Positions 23,055 to 34,730 of a stretch of 64,000 bases of DNA are shown in pieces; position 1 is the first letter of the stretch; every line of letters starts with the position of its first letter. Source of the DNA: Impatiens glandulifera (lineage: Eukaryota > Streptophyta > Magnoliopsida > Ericales > Balsaminaceae). A program made the translations under genes and the position numbers. The notes under the pieces were generated by a model that did not search any database, was not told where the DNA came from, and saw only the letters and a list, made by a program, of their open reading frames with translations. The stretch covers positions 46,993,771-47,057,770 of the forward strand of contig NC_061869.1 of the NCBI RefSeq assembly GCF_907164915.1. Reading direction: 5' to 3'.

Positions 23055-24430
23055 AGAAAAATAATTTTGGGTTTTGAAAAGTGGAACCAATCAGACCTTA
23101 GGACTAGAGTCATAAGCCTTGGGTCTATTTTATCGATCAGGATTCGGAGACCCTCGGTCTAGGTGCTAAGGACTCTCGATCCTAATTTGATATTACTAGT
23201 CTAGGTGTTTAAACCCATCGGTCTAGGGTTAGCCAGGTTAAGTCCCTCGGTCGAGGTATATAAACCTCTCGGTCTTGGGTTAGATCTCGGCTAATTTCCT
23301 TGGTTTCGGGTTCAAGGATTCTCGGTCTTAAGTCGGACCTCTCAGTTTTAGGTTGGACCTCTCGGTCCGAGGTGAAAATTCTTGGTTGGATTTCTCGGTC
23401 CTATCTCAAGAACATCGGTCGGACCTCTCGGCCTTGTTGAAATTCTCGGTACTAGGTCTCGGTCCTAGGATCGAATTTCTCGGTCCTAGGTTTCGGTCCA
23501 AACTAAGGATCCTCGGTCGGATCTCTCGATTCTAGGCTAAGAAGCCAAGGTCCTTAAGAACACCTAAGTTTATTTTATTTAATTCTTTTTTAGCTTGGAT
23601 TTTTTGATTCAAGGGTTTGGGTAGTTTCATAAAGCTCCTAAAAACATGTTGATCATTATCTCAATGTATCAATCAATCTAGATAATGATCAATTTGTTCA
23701 AAATAGTTTATGATCAAAATTTATGTTTTTTTTATTTTAAAGTTGTTTTGAAGGAAAATGAGATATCTATTAGCTTCTTTATATGACCTATACTTTATTA
23801 GTACCAAAACAAAAACACTTCATGTTTTTTTAACCAAATCAAGAACTCAAAATTTTTAATTATTTTGAAAATTTTGATTTTGATCAAACATGACCGGGAT
23901 GGATCAAACATGATCCAAACATTTTCCCAACATCATTACAATCATTTTAGGATTCTTTATTTGTTGTGATTCAACAAAATTAGCCCAAGAACAACAACTT
24001 CAATTTTTGAATTTTAAAAACTGAAATTTAGGTTTTTGTTTTTAAGACCGATTAATCGGTTATATCTTATCCAAATAGTTTCTAAATGATCCTGTGATCA
24101 TTATTCAACCATAAAATACCATAAATATCAAACATACAAACTTATGCAATTTGAAATATAAAAAATTAAAATTAAAACTGTAAATATGAATTAAAGGGTG
24201 ATTGGAAAACATTCTTTAAACCTTAGGGAAGCTATTGTGATGCTGTAATCTAAGCTTTAAGGCCTTATCCAAAGTTTTCAAAAAATCCAAAAACTAGAAG
24301 CTTTAATGGCATATTTAAAAATTCAACGATCCGAAGGTGGATAGTGAATCTCTTGCCTTTAGAATGCCTCGGGGATGTATTTATACTATCCCTTAGTCGG
24401 TGGAGTCCCAAAGTGGGATGAATCAAGCAA
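23055..24430. repeat. Copy Y of the 1.4-kb interspersed repeat
   Basis: Starts TTTTGAAAAGTGGAACCAAT and carries a dense run of CTCGGTC phrases (23080-23540), TTTGATCAAACATGACCGGG, and GGATGTATTTATACTATC near 24370. It parallels copy X 2.6 kb to the left. The unrecognised 97-codon minus frame at 24593-24886 lies just beyond it. Confidence 0.55.
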
Positions 24431-25369
24431 AAGCCATTAATTGCATCTTGGTTGTTCTTCCTCCAATTAGCCAGAATAGGGATGAATCGTCCATATTATT
24501 GTAGCATAAATGATCACCAACATAGGGTGGTCAATTCAGGCTTTAAATAAGCCGAAATGGTTGAATAACGAGGGAGTTTCATGTTGGCAAAATCAAGGAC
24601 AAATGTTCATCCTTATCTGCTCGACGTCGTGATGATGATGATTATAGGCCAAAACGATGTCGTTTTCTGTGCATTTGGAGATAGCAGGTCGTTCCGTTAG
24701 TGATTCATCAAGGTGTATCGTTCCATTAGTGATCGAAGAGGCGAAGCTAACGTCCGCATTATCTGATCCCCTATAGCCTGGACTCGCGCTTCCTTTGGCT
24801 ACAATGGGGTATGTGACTTTCTCTTGGGAATCGAATGAGAATATGATGCTCATCCAGCGGACGCGGTTACGGTTGTAGTCATTCAATAAAATTTCGGCTA
24901 CACCCGATTATTGATTTAATTTTATTTTAAAACCTTAAGGGTTTTTTTGAAATTGATTTTTCTTTCTTCCTTTTGGCTTTATTATTGATCTTTTTAAATA
25001 CACATAATATTACAATAAATGGGGTAAATATTTTACCAATTTATTTAACCTTTTTTTTGTATATTTTTAGGGTTAAATAAATAATTTTGAGAGATGAAAT
25101 GAGTACCTCATTTTATTGTAAATTATTTATTTTAATCTCTGATTTTTTAAAATTATTTTAAGATAAATGAGTAAAACATTTATCCCAATATTTTTTTTGG
25201 CCTTAATCCTTAATTAATTTGATTAATTATTACAATAATTAATCCTTATTTATTGGTTTTAATTGAGTTTTTGGGCATGGGTTTAATTATTTTGATTTTA
25301 TTTATTAAAAATGAATCAAAATAATTATTTTAATATTATAAATTTGATTGTAGATTTTTAGTGCTTACA
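24431..25369 (-). mobile_element. Probable 3' LTR of a Tat-like Gypsy element
   Basis: AT-rich sequence whose minus-strand start would be TGTAAGCACTAAAAATC at 25369. The next bases leftward on the minus strand sit between the untranslated tail of an integrase-bearing element (25370-26775) and copy Y. A similar junction (TCTCGAACCGAGTTTGAAT) occurs at 28130. The true LTR length is uncertain because the other end was not found. Confidence 0.35.
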
Positions 25370-26129
25370 AAGAGTCTCTCATGAATCGAGTTTGAATACA
25401 ACAAATTCTTTTAGAAAATATTGATTCAAGTATGACATCTAACACTAGCTTATCTAGTTCAATTTATATTGAGGGGGTTTAAAAAGATGGAACTTGTAGC
25501 GTGATGACTATTGAAGTGACCCATTGATGTTGTGTATAACAGTTCGTCAAGGTGCTTCCAAACGTTGCTATATGAATCTTTTTTTATGATTATCCTAACA
25601 AGTATAATTCTTGGGGAATCCTGTTTTACAAAACTTAACAAAGTACTCGTAAAATCTACGGGGTAAGGATAATCTTAGGTATTGAAACATCAATTCATGT
25701 CTAGCATGAATATCAATAGATTATTCATATTTAGTGATGTATAAATGACTAAGAATAACGTCATGAGATAGGCTGAGAATATGAATTTTTAGTAACGTTT
25801 AATGTGGGTTACTAACAAGTAACATTTTCAAGGTGATCATAAACATATGATCATAAGTCTTAGAGACGAGGTCGATAAATTTTCCTTTGGAGTCTGAGTG
25901 AGCACGAATTGTGATTTCAATATCTCGACCAACATAGGAATATTTTTCAATTTTTTAGAGATTTTTGGAGTTTATTCTGATTCTCGTTTTGGCATTTTCA
26001 TTTTTTTATTATTTTCTTCCTAAAGCATGAGTTTCAAACATCTAATTCTTTAACAAAAGTAACAATAAGGTGTAATTTCTCAATTTGGGGCTCCAGGCCT
26101 CATTTTTATGGGGTTTATTAATATTATTT

Positions 26130-26775
26130 TCCTTCATAATCCTTCGATGGAGGGTTGCTCTCAGGATAATCACTTATAAACTATGCCGTAAACTAGAGAG
26201 TAGGGAGTTTTGTTTGCCGATGTTAGAGCGGTTGTATGATATCCCCATAAGGCGTATGGCAACTTCTCGTGTTAGTCCTTATACGTGCTGGTCCTTTTCT
26301 TGATGATGATAATCAAGTTTTTATTTGTTGTTTTGACCGCATCATTGGTTTGTGGTGTATAGGGCATTGATTTGTGATGGTCGATCTTTAACTCATCGAG
26401 CAGTTGCAACATTTTTCCTTGGAAGTGTCGACCATTGTTTGAAATCAGAGCGTGAGAAATTCCATATTTAGAGATGATACTAGTTCAGATGAACTTTGCC
26501 ACTTAAGACAATTTGAAAACCTTTTAGGAGGATGCTTCAACCCATTTGGTGAAGTACTCTATGGCAACAAGTATAAACTCTTGTCCATTTGATGCATGGG
26601 GATAGATTTAATTGATTACGTCGATGTCCAATATAGAAAAGGCTAAGGGGATGTCATGTTTTAGAGGAATGAGGCTAGTGTATGCTTCAAGTTAGCTTAA
26701 ATTTGACATTAATTACAGCTCCTTACATAACTCACAAATTCTTGTTCAAGGTTTTGCCAATAATATCCTTAACGG
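26130..26775 (-). pseudogene. Ty3/Gypsy Tat-type integrase fragment
   Basis: The minus strand reads, across stops: YYWQNLEQEFVSYVRSC (zinc-binding region), ILDIDVI and SNGQEFILVAIEYFTKWVEA (first catalytic block). It continues with ISKYGISHALISNNGRHFQG (second Asp position changed to Asn), LKIDHHKSMPYTPQTN, and LPYALWGYHTT with SLVYGI. It is collinear with the better copy at 47214-48297. Between 25370 and 26130 lies its untranslated tail, similar to 45170-45780. The 72-codon plus-strand frame here is antisense. Confidence 0.85.
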
Positions 26776-26778
26776 AGT

Positions 26779-27690
26779 ATGTTAGATTAAGTTAAATAAA
26801 GAAAAAGGGGAAATATTTAATTAAGATTAAATAGGAATTCATTAATTAAGTTGAATGAAGAAAAATGATTTAATTAATTAAAATGAACTTAGGATAATTA
26901 AAATCAATACGACATAGTTTTGATGATGCGTTGATAATTGAATAAAATAAGTTCGACAAAAGTTTAACGCGCAGGTAAAGCCGAGGAGGCGCGAGCAACA
27001 TAACTGACGTCAGTAGAGCTGTCTTCAGCACGCTGGCATCAGACTTGCTTCAACATCAGTCTGAAGAAGCACGGGCAGACGTCTTACTTCAACAACAGTC
27101 TGAAGAAGCGCGAGAAGACGTCTTACATCAATAGTAATCTGAAGAAGCATGAGCAGATATGTTACTTCAAACACTAGAGTTGAAAAAGCGCTAGTAGACT
27201 ACTTACATCAACAACAGAGTTGAAGAATCGCTAACAACCAAGTTGCTTCAAATAGCGTTTGAAGAAGAGCTGACAACAGCCTTGCTTCAGCAGAAGTCTG
27301 AAGAAGCGCTAACATCATAGTAGACAATAACATCATTTCTCATTCAGCATAAATGTGTTGCGCTAACAATAGACTTCCATTTACAACGACTAGAAATTCA
27401 ACACGTATCTACTGATTAGATTCGACCGTTTCTATACTTAAATATGAAAGAACTTCAAAGTATAACGTTTAATCCCTAGATTTCTGAACGACGGATCCCT
27501 GAATATCTGGATTCTCGATACGACAAATCCTCCCGGTCAATTCACGTATCTAAAATTCAGATTCGATCGTTGCTACACTTCAATAGCGCCTTTTGGGAAG
27601 TTGGATGAGATCTGGACGCTCATCTAATTATCCATAATCCTTCTGCAAAAGATTATAAATAACTTCTGCTACATAGGATCATCAGATTTT
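26779..27690 (+). mobile_element. Partial LTR with a U3 tandem array
   Basis: Begins TGTTAGATTAAGTTAAATAA and has GCGCAGGTAAAG about 190 bp in (compare GTGCAGG in the other Copia LTRs). A tandem array follows (27000-27320), then GATTATAAATAAC (TATA-like) at about 27650. It stops abruptly at Tat-like AT-rich sequence. No internal coding region is attached, so it is a truncated or solo LTR. Confidence 0.45.
27000..27320. repeat. Tandem array of about 44-bp units
   Basis: About seven copies of a unit of the form CTTACTTCAACAACAGTCTG followed by AAGAAGCGCGAGAAGACGT. They diverge by substitutions and small indels. Confidence 0.8.
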
Positions 27691-27734
27691 ATTTTGATTT
27701 AAAAAGTTTATTAAAATCGATTTTTAATTCATTT

Positions 27735-28837
27735 TAAATTCATTTCTTCACCAAAAATTTCACAAAAACTATTTATGGAATCATAATAAAAATTATGATC
27801 ATAATTTATTTATTTTGGGAATTTTGGAGTATTTTATTTAATTTATTTAAGTCTTGAAATAAACATAAATAATGATTAATTCACAATTAAATATTTTTAC
27901 CCTCTTCTTTGGTCTAATTTGGGTAAAATAAATACAATATTGTATCCTAAAATGTTTTTAGAATTTTGAATAATTTTCTTAATTAGGGTTTAATTATTGT
28001 GATTTAGTTTTTAATTCCTTCTTTAACTTATTTTGAGTATAAAAATCCAAAATATTATTTTTAATATTATTAAAAATTATAATATTGTTTGAAAGTAGAG
28101 TAAGTGAAATTTTCATGCTTATAGAATGTTCCTCTCGAACCGAGTTTGAATAAAACAAATTTAGTTTTGGGGAAACGTGGGTTTGAGGTTTGATCATAAA
28201 AAATTGTACCCTAACCTACAATGAGGTAGAAGGATAAAACATGAATGACACTAGATGATGGTGAAGAGTCATAACAATAACTAATGGTTGGGGATATCGT
28301 TTGATATTCCTTTGCCTATTGACTTCTGTCGGGGATAGATTATCACAACAGTCTTATCACGTGTTGGGAAGACGACAAGGTGTTGCTGGAGATGAGTCAT
28401 GACAATTGCTCATTCTTTCCTTTATTGAATTTCTTGGAGGATGGACTATTAAAATAGTCTTACCATGCTGAGGAGTAAGAAGGACTCCAACTGGGGATGT
28501 AATATCAAAATAATACTTTCATAACAATGAATGATGGTGCTTATCAACATATAGGGTTCACTTGTGTAGTGAAAAAAACTCTTTGTGAGGAAGAGTCTCA
28601 TGATAGTAAGACTACCTATCAACAAGTAGGACTCTTCTAAGGAAACTCTCCTAAATAAAATCCCACAGTGATAGAGATAAAACTCTCGGGGATAGTGACA
28701 ATAATCATACCACGTCCATCAATAAATGGAATCCACTACTAGAGAATAGTCGTCATAATTACTCTCGAGGATGCCTATAGTGAGATAGGACTTTTCTAAG
28801 GAATGTAGAGAATTCTCTGTTGAGGATGAAGAAAGAT
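27735..28837 (-). mobile_element. Tat-like Gypsy element B, left part (LTR end and 3' untranslated region)
   Basis: 27735-28118 matches 22780-23040 (ATAATAAAAATTATGATCAT, then TTAATTAGGGTTTAATTATT) and is probably LTR. From about 28119 to 28837 comes untranslated tail sequence with loosely repeated 'GATAGTGACAATAATCAT' phrases. The same style continues at 44285-44640 on the far side of the inserted elements. The element's coding part is at 47214-48830. Confidence 0.5.
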
Positions 28838-30054
28838 AGTTAGATAAATTAGATAGTTAATTAGTAGGTAATTAACTATCTAAAGAAACTAACTAAATTC
28901 AATGTTTGTGCAGGAAACACAGGGATCGGTCGAATTCTTAAATCAACCTTCTCACTCTGAACCGGTCGACCGATATAATAAAGGCAGCACAAATCAGAAT
29001 TTTCCAATTTATCTATTCGGATATCTCCACTACAGAATCAAGTAGAATATCATTTCGAATTAATTTACCGCTCAACTAAAGGACCGGTAAATCTATATGT
29101 CAAAGATCAGTTTTCACTTTTCGGTAGTAGGACTGGTCAACCGATATTGAAACAACAAACCGGTAAGACGATCAGACGGCACAATACTAGGCGTAATCTT
29201 AAAGCTACCGTACAAAAAAAAAATAACGGGCAGTTTAACTGACCAAATCAAATATATGAAACTGTTGGAAGTTTCCAATTATGTGTAATCAAATTACTTT
29301 AGGAATAGGGAATAGGCAAAAGGAAGCCTTCAAATATGCATACTATGTTATTTCCATTTTGATACAAGTCTGATGATAGCCTTTGGGAAGCAGAAGACTG
29401 CCAAAAGTGAAAAGGTACTTATTTTGGTATAAGTCCAACAGTAGTCCCTAAGGAGCAGGTATTTGTCAAACCGCTCCAGATGATAAAGTCAAAAGAAGAC
29501 AAAACTATCCGGCCGTATTGCTTCTTGGGAAGTGTCAACCGCATTTAATGTCATGTAGTCCTTTGTTGACCGACCAATCAGAATCATGGACTACCATGCA
29601 GGCCGTTGTGTGAGAAATATGACAGTTGTCATATTCTCACTACTTAAGAAGCTTGAAGATCAGCAGCAAAAACACGAATGCCACATACACCTAAGCAGAT
29701 ACAATATTCAAGAGAATAAGCAACAAAGAAAAAGATATCAATCAAATCCAAAAAGCCTTAAACTTTTCTTGTCTACATACTACCTAAAGTGTTAAAGTGT
29801 ATTTCATTCATTTTGTGTAAGAAGTGAGAGTTGTAAGTCAATAACGAGGAGTAAATAAGCCTCAGTTATTTGACGTGTTGTAAAGTGTTGAATATTCTTA
29901 GTGAATATCCTTCTCAAGGTTTGAGAAGAAGGGGTGACGTAGGAGTTTTTATCTCTAAACATCTATAAATCTTGTGTTGTGTTTCTTATCTTCTCCATAC
30001 CTCTTTATTGTTGTCTAATCTGTGTGAGTGTGTTGCTTCAAGTTGAAACGAACT
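28838..30054 (+). mobile_element. Solo LTR, left portion (interrupted by Copia A)
   Basis: Starts AGTTAGATAAATTAG, aligning with the LTR start of element A (TGATAGAAAAATTAAGTAG), with the initial T changed. GTGCAGG lies near 28910 and CCTTCTCAAGGTTTGAGAAG with GGGTGACGTAGGAG at 29908-29945. It continues after Copia A at 44126-44279, where it ends AATCCTAACA. The 5-bp direct repeat AAGAT flanks the whole (28833-28837 and 44280-44284). No PBS or PPT adjoins it, so it is a solo LTR of about 1.37 kb. Confidence 0.85.
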
Positions 30055-31313
30055 TGTTAGGATCGGGGACGCCCTTGGAGGACCGGGGTGTTTTCCGGTT
30101 TCAGGGAAGGGTGGCCGCTTACACAACACACAACTCTTTTGGTGATAGTCCGGTTAAAGACTACAACCGTTCTTAGCACTGCACAACCTGTCACAGACTC
30201 TTGAACCGGGTTCAAGGGCGGAAATGTCTGTTTCAGGTTGAAGCAACGAATGCGACTTTAGATGATGTTTAAGAAGGAGTCGGTTTAATGGAGGTGAGTG
30301 ACCGGTTTTAAGAGTATGATTGGTTTTGAGGTTAAGGTTTAAGTAAACAAGAAATGAAAGCAAGAGAAGGAACACGAGACACGAGATTTGTTTATGGATG
30401 TTCGGAGCAAACCCTCCTACGTCACCCCTTCTTCTCAGGTTATGAGAAGGATCTCCACTAACTCTTTAGAGTTACAACAACACTTCCGGTCGAGCCCAAC
30501 TTCGCTACTCGCCGGTTACACCAAACTCACACTTTGATGTAATACAACAACTCAACACAAACACACACAGAAGGCTTCCGGTTTTAGACACACCGGTTTT
30601 GGAATACAGGACTTTATCTCTCTAGAATTTAATGCTTTATGACTTTCAGAATTTATGATGCTCACAACTATAACTACCGAACTGCATTGAATGAAGACGT
30701 TTGATCTTCCTTTTATAGCTGAAAGTAGCCAACGGCTACTTTCTTCTCTCTCTTCTGGATTGGTTGATCGTCATCACGCCTGTTTGCAGAAGGGTTGCTT
30801 GCACGCTTCAATTTCCTCAACACCTGGCATTCATGCAGCAGCTCTGAGCGTAAGATGACGTAACCGGTTTTCAGATTGAGACACGTGTTGAACATCCACT
30901 TCCGGTTGTCAGCTTCGGATCTATAAAGCATCATTGCTTTCCTCGCATGCTTCTGATCGGATCCGATCTTCTTTTATTCTTTCGAGACATGTTTCTTCCG
31001 TCATGGTACGTCACTCTTGAATTTTGAATCTTCTGACTTTTGTTCTGAACCATCCGGTTTTTGTGCCTTGTGCTGTATCATCCGGTTGGAGAGTATAATC
31101 TTTCTTCTTCGTTAACCGGTCGCTTGAGAGAGTAGAACCGGTTCCTCTGATCTTTAACTTGATCACTTGAGACTGGTTTCTTTGAAGTAGTAGCAACCGG
31201 TTTTTGATGCCTCAACCGGTTCGTACGGTTTTAGAAGTACCTGCACATGAAGATTAACCTCTGTTTAGTTCGTCTGGCCGGTTCCAAAATTAATCTACTT
31301 AATTTTTCTATCA
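30055..31313 (-). repeat. 3' LTR of Copia A
   Basis: On the minus strand it starts TGATAGAAAAATTAAGTAG and ends GGGCGTCCCCGATCCTAACA. It contains GTGCAGG (reverse complement at about 31245), the hairpin-plus-GTGACGTAGGAGG block at 30391-30460 and a TATAAAAGG sequence near 30710-30720. The small open frames inside it recur identically in the 5' LTR and are not genes. Confidence 0.95.
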
Positions 31314-31694
31314 ATTTCTCCCTTTTTGATTATTTAGAATAAATATTCAAAAATTGTAATGTATGGCCGGTTCCAAAATTAATCTACTTAATTTTTCTAT
31401 CAATTTCTCCCTTTTTGATTATTTAGAATAAATATTCAAAACATGTAATGTATGGCCGGTTAAAAAATTTGCTTAGTAGCCAGTTTAGAAAAATTAATTT
31501 ACTTAATTTTTCTATCAATTTCTCCCTTTTTGATTATTTAGAATAAATATTCAAAACATGTAATATATGGCCGGTTTAAAAATATGAGTTTGATCGTTTT
31601 GAGAAAAATATGTTAGAACCTATTAGAAAGAACTAAGTAACCAAGTTCTGAGAAATAATAAAACATAATTGTTCAAAGTAAACAAAGAAAGAGT
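31314..31694 (-). repeat. Polypurine tract and LTR-edge segment in three tandem copies
   Basis: Three direct units start at 31314, 31403 and 31518. Each begins (plus strand) ATTTCTCCCTTTTTGATT, i.e. the minus-strand PPT AATCAAAAAGGGAGAAAT. The first two units end with the LTR-edge sequence CTTAATTTTTCTATCA. Only the PPT at 31314 touches the real LTR. Multiple PPTs are described for Sireviruses, which supports the lineage call. Confidence 0.9.
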
Positions 31695-34538
31695 TTAGGG
31701 CTTGGATGATCCCCCCTTGTGTTGCTCCTTTTCCAGCTCCTTCTCCAACCGTCTTCTTTCTTCTTCTTGCCTTGCTCTGTGTTCTCTAGCACGTCTTTCG
31801 GCATCGATCAGCACACCAGCCCATACACTTGAATGACCGGTTCCCTTATTCTTGAGATTGAAGTTGGCACAAACTGGTTTTGGTGGTGGAGGCGGTGGGG
31901 CATTTGGAGGTCTGAAGCTTGGAGTTGCTGTGGAATCTCCGGTTGTCCTTCTCTTTCGCCGGCTAAGTTCCTCCGGATCTTCTTCTTCTTCCTCATCAAG
32001 CGGTTCCGCATTTATCACGACTGGTAAGGCTGTTTTCTGTTCTGCCCGTTTCATCACATTCTTAACTGCACTTCGCTTCTTCTTGTTCCTTGTATTCATG
32101 GAGTGGGACGGTTGAGCTAGTGAAAGTTCCTGGACGTTGGCCTGCTCTTCCTCGTTGCATTGTTGTGCAAGCTCATAGTCTTTATCTTCAATTTCCTTCT
32201 GTAACCGTTCCCTTTCTATTTCTTCCTCTTGCAGTTTCTTTGCGGTTTCAGCATCCTTTTCGATTTGCGTCAGAGTTGTGGTGACTTGAACCTTGGACAT
32301 TTCCCCGATTTGAATAGCCATTGCCTGCAGCATGTCAACTAATGGAGCGGTTGCGGCTTTGACGGACTCGGCAATCATGGCTTTTACTGTTGTCTGCATG
32401 GTCGTGTCCATCATGGTTTGTAGAGATTTTGACAGTTTATCTTCAGCCACTGCAATTCTTTTGTCGGTTACGGCTTTAAAATTTCCAATGCATGAGTCAA
32501 CTGTTTCAGCCATCGCTTGCTTGATTTGATCAATTTCCAGAGATTTGACCGGTTGAGAGGCTTCTTGTTCCAAGTTTTCAGAAGTTCCGGATGACTCACC
32601 ACTTATAAAGAACGGCTTACTTTGATATAACTCGGCATTGTTGAATTGACGTTGACAACTTTTCCACCATTGCATGTCAAGACGATCAAGATTTCGCACA
32701 AGCTGTTCTCGTACCCCAAGAAATCGTTCGGCCATCCTCATTTCGATCGGGTTTAGCGTCTTTCCTTGGGTTTCTTGAAAAGCGTTTTCAACAGCCTGTA
32801 ACCGAGCATTTTCAAGGATTACCGGAGCTTTGTTAAACGTCGGTTGGATTAGGTTGGTGTTAGCTAGGTTAAGTGCCCTTTCTTCTAGTTGGATGAGCTT
32901 GTCCCATTGTTTGTTCCCACTTAAACCTGGAAGCATGTCGGATAACTTAGTTTCGCATCGGAGCTTCACCCACAAGATGTATGGCGCTAGCGCATCACTT
33001 GCCCCTTTGTTCATGTCTTGAATAAGCTCCTCGAAAATCTCATTTTCTTGCTCTATGGTGTATGGAATCTCGTCCCCGGTCATGGCGTCATGTTGAGGAT
33101 TGGTTTGCATCGTGCCTGTTCCGGTTTCCGTTGTTTCTTCAATGAGAATGCCTTTGCCTTTATTTACCTGAGTGGAACCTTCAGGTGTTGATGCTGGTTG
33201 GTTTTCTGAAACCATCTTTCCTCCTGCGGAACCGGAAGGTTCCTGTTCTTCAATATTTCCCTCCTGAGCTGGAGGTGCAATTTCTGTTGATTTGGTCGTC
33301 TCATCGACCGGTTGTGCTTCATTCTGATCATCTGGCTTCCGACGACTTGAAACATCGTCCTCTTCGGTTTCTCTTGTGATCTCTTGGACCACATTCTGAA
33401 TTGCTTCCGAGGTATTTAAGCCCACAGTGGCTATAACCTCTTCAGCTTGTTTACTGGGTGACTTGGAGGTTGCAGAGTGAACATTTGCCTCTGCTTCCTC
33501 CTTGGAATTTGACTTGTTCTCCTTGCTCCCCGAAGATTCGGTTTGCCTTGGAGAATGAGATGGGATGGGAACTGGAATGACGGTGTTGAGTGGAATGGGC
33601 TGAAATACATCTGCGGTTCTTTCCGGTGGATTGTCCGAGGAAAGCATTTTCTCGGAGTCCGCCAGTTTCTTTGAACTCTTCTTCGCGGCTACCTTCTTCC
33701 TCCTTTTCGGTTCTGGTGGAACTTCTGCTTCAACCGCTTTTCTTGACGGTTTCTTCTGTCTGGTTTCTTCTTCAACCGGAACCGATGAACTGGCTCCCTT
33801 AGATGATTTGGTCTTTGAGGATTTAGGTTTGATAGTCTTCTCCGGCTTTTCGATCACTGACTCTGAGTCAAGAATGTTGGAGATCGGAAGCGGCATGCCT
33901 TCACCTAGTTCCACTTTGAGGAACTCAAGAATTTTTACGATTTGCATAGCATAGGCCTGCACCCGGCCATCTTTCTTTATCACCATTTGGCAGAATTCTT
34001 CATAGATGACGTACCCCCAGTCCACCTTGTCACCTCGGACAATAGCCAACAACATTCTAAGTTTAAATTTTGTGAGGTTGTCGAAATTACCTCCCTTTCC
34101 TTGAATTGATTTGGCGATGACGGTCACCAACCATCTATATTCCGGTTTGAGCTTGATCTTCCGGCTGCTGTGGATCACCAGATCCTGACCTGAGAAAGAT
34201 ACCACCAACCGGGCAACATTTGATTCTGCCTCAGTTAAGTCAATCTTTAGGTCCGAACCTGTGTTGGGCAGACCAAGAGCTTCCGCAAAAATCTCTTCGG
34301 TGATGAGAACGGCCCTCCCGTTAACAGTCGCCGAGATCTTCCTCTTCGACAGCGTCGCCGTCGCCAAGAATTCCGTCACCGCCGCCGGATGGATTATGAA
34401 CGGACCAGAGAGGAACTTTTCCAACCCAGAATCCCGTAGAAGTTGAAGAACAGCCTTGTTCTTATCGTCAGCATGCTCATCAATATCTGCGAAATCTACT
34501 TGTAACATCCATTGGAATGGAGCTTTACCTAGATCCAT
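31695..34538 (-). CDS. Accessory ORF 3 of Copia A, 947 aa, unrecognised family
   Basis: Open frame from the ATG at 34538; the frame runs on to 34730 but only with non-ATG codons. Residues 10-215 form the domain shared with the two neighbouring ORFs (VDFADI, DSGLEKFL, ITEEIFAEALGLP, YRWLVTVIAKSI, FKLRMLLAIVRGDKVDW). Then come a basic stretch (PEPKRRKKVAAKKSSKK, a possible nuclear signal), a long Ser/Glu-rich acidic region, and coiled-coil-like segments. Near the C terminus are a PPPPPP run and a charged helix (RQEEERRRLEKELEKEQ). No signal peptide or membrane span is seen, so it is not a classical envelope protein. A TATA box lies 115 bp upstream. It is uninterrupted although pol of the same element is broken. 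Confidence 0.8.
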   Translation of the reverse strand: MDLGKAPFQWMLQVDFADIDEHADDKNKAVLQLLRDSGLEKFLSGPFIIHPAAVTEFLATATLSKRKISATVNGRAVLITEEIFAEALGLPNTGSDLKIDLTEAESNVARLVVSFSGQDLVIHSSRKIKLKPEYRWLVTVIAKSIQGKGGNFDNLTKFKLRMLLAIVRGDKVDWGYVIYEEFCQMVIKKDGRVQAYAMQIVKILEFLKVELGEGMPLPISNILDSESVIEKPEKTIKPKSSKTKSSKGASSSVPVEEETRQKKPSRKAVEAEVPPEPKRRKKVAAKKSSKKLADSEKMLSSDNPPERTADVFQPIPLNTVIPVPIPSHSPRQTESSGSKENKSNSKEEAEANVHSATSKSPSKQAEEVIATVGLNTSEAIQNVVQEITRETEEDDVSSRRKPDDQNEAQPVDETTKSTEIAPPAQEGNIEEQEPSGSAGGKMVSENQPASTPEGSTQVNKGKGILIEETTETGTGTMQTNPQHDAMTGDEIPYTIEQENEIFEELIQDMNKGASDALAPYILWVKLRCETKLSDMLPGLSGNKQWDKLIQLEERALNLANTNLIQPTFNKAPVILENARLQAVENAFQETQGKTLNPIEMRMAERFLGVREQLVRNLDRLDMQWWKSCQRQFNNAELYQSKPFFISGESSGTSENLEQEASQPVKSLEIDQIKQAMAETVDSCIGNFKAVTDKRIAVAEDKLSKSLQTMMDTTMQTTVKAMIAESVKAATAPLVDMLQAMAIQIGEMSKVQVTTTLTQIEKDAETAKKLQEEEIERERLQKEIEDKDYELAQQCNEEEQANVQELSLAQPSHSMNTRNKKKRSAVKNVMKRAEQKTALPVVINAEPLDEEEEEDPEELSRRKRRTTGDSTATPSFRPPNAPPPPPPKPVCANFNLKNKGTGHSSVWAGVLIDAERRAREHRARQEEERRRLEKELEKEQHKGGSSKP

Positions 34539-34652
34539 GATAGTTTTGAAGATAGAAGATGAAGAATGATGATGATCGGAGAGAGATAAGCCTTTGAAGT
34601 TCTGGAAATTTTTAGAGAGAGAAAGCACATGTGTCGAATGGGCTGATTTGAA

Positions 34653-34661
34653 CTTATATAG
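34653..34661 (-). promoter_or_regulatory. TATA box of accessory ORF 3
   Basis: CTATATAAG on the minus strand, about 115 bp before the ATG at 34538. It is followed by a leader with CTTTCTCTCTCTAAAAA and TTATCTCTCTCCGATC. The layout (TATA, CT-rich leader, ATG) repeats in front of the other two accessory ORFs. Confidence 0.7.
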
Positions 34662-34730
34662 ATGACGGTTCCAAGCGGTTTTTGAAGATGAACCGTCAAC
34701 TTGATATTTTGGCGCCAACTTTCCCTCCAA

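Noticed and set aside
30154..31196. Minus-strand frames of 61-73 codons also present at 42961-44003
   Set aside because: They are the same LTR sequence in both copies, with no domain similarity; shared because LTRs are identical.
31833..33954. Several plus-strand frames of 60-107 codons
   Set aside because: Antisense shadows of the 947-aa accessory ORF with no recognisable motifs.
34539..34730. 64-residue N-terminal extension of accessory ORF 3
   Set aside because: The 34730 codon is TTG and the stretch includes the TATA box (34653-34661) and leader; the real start is the ATG at 34538.
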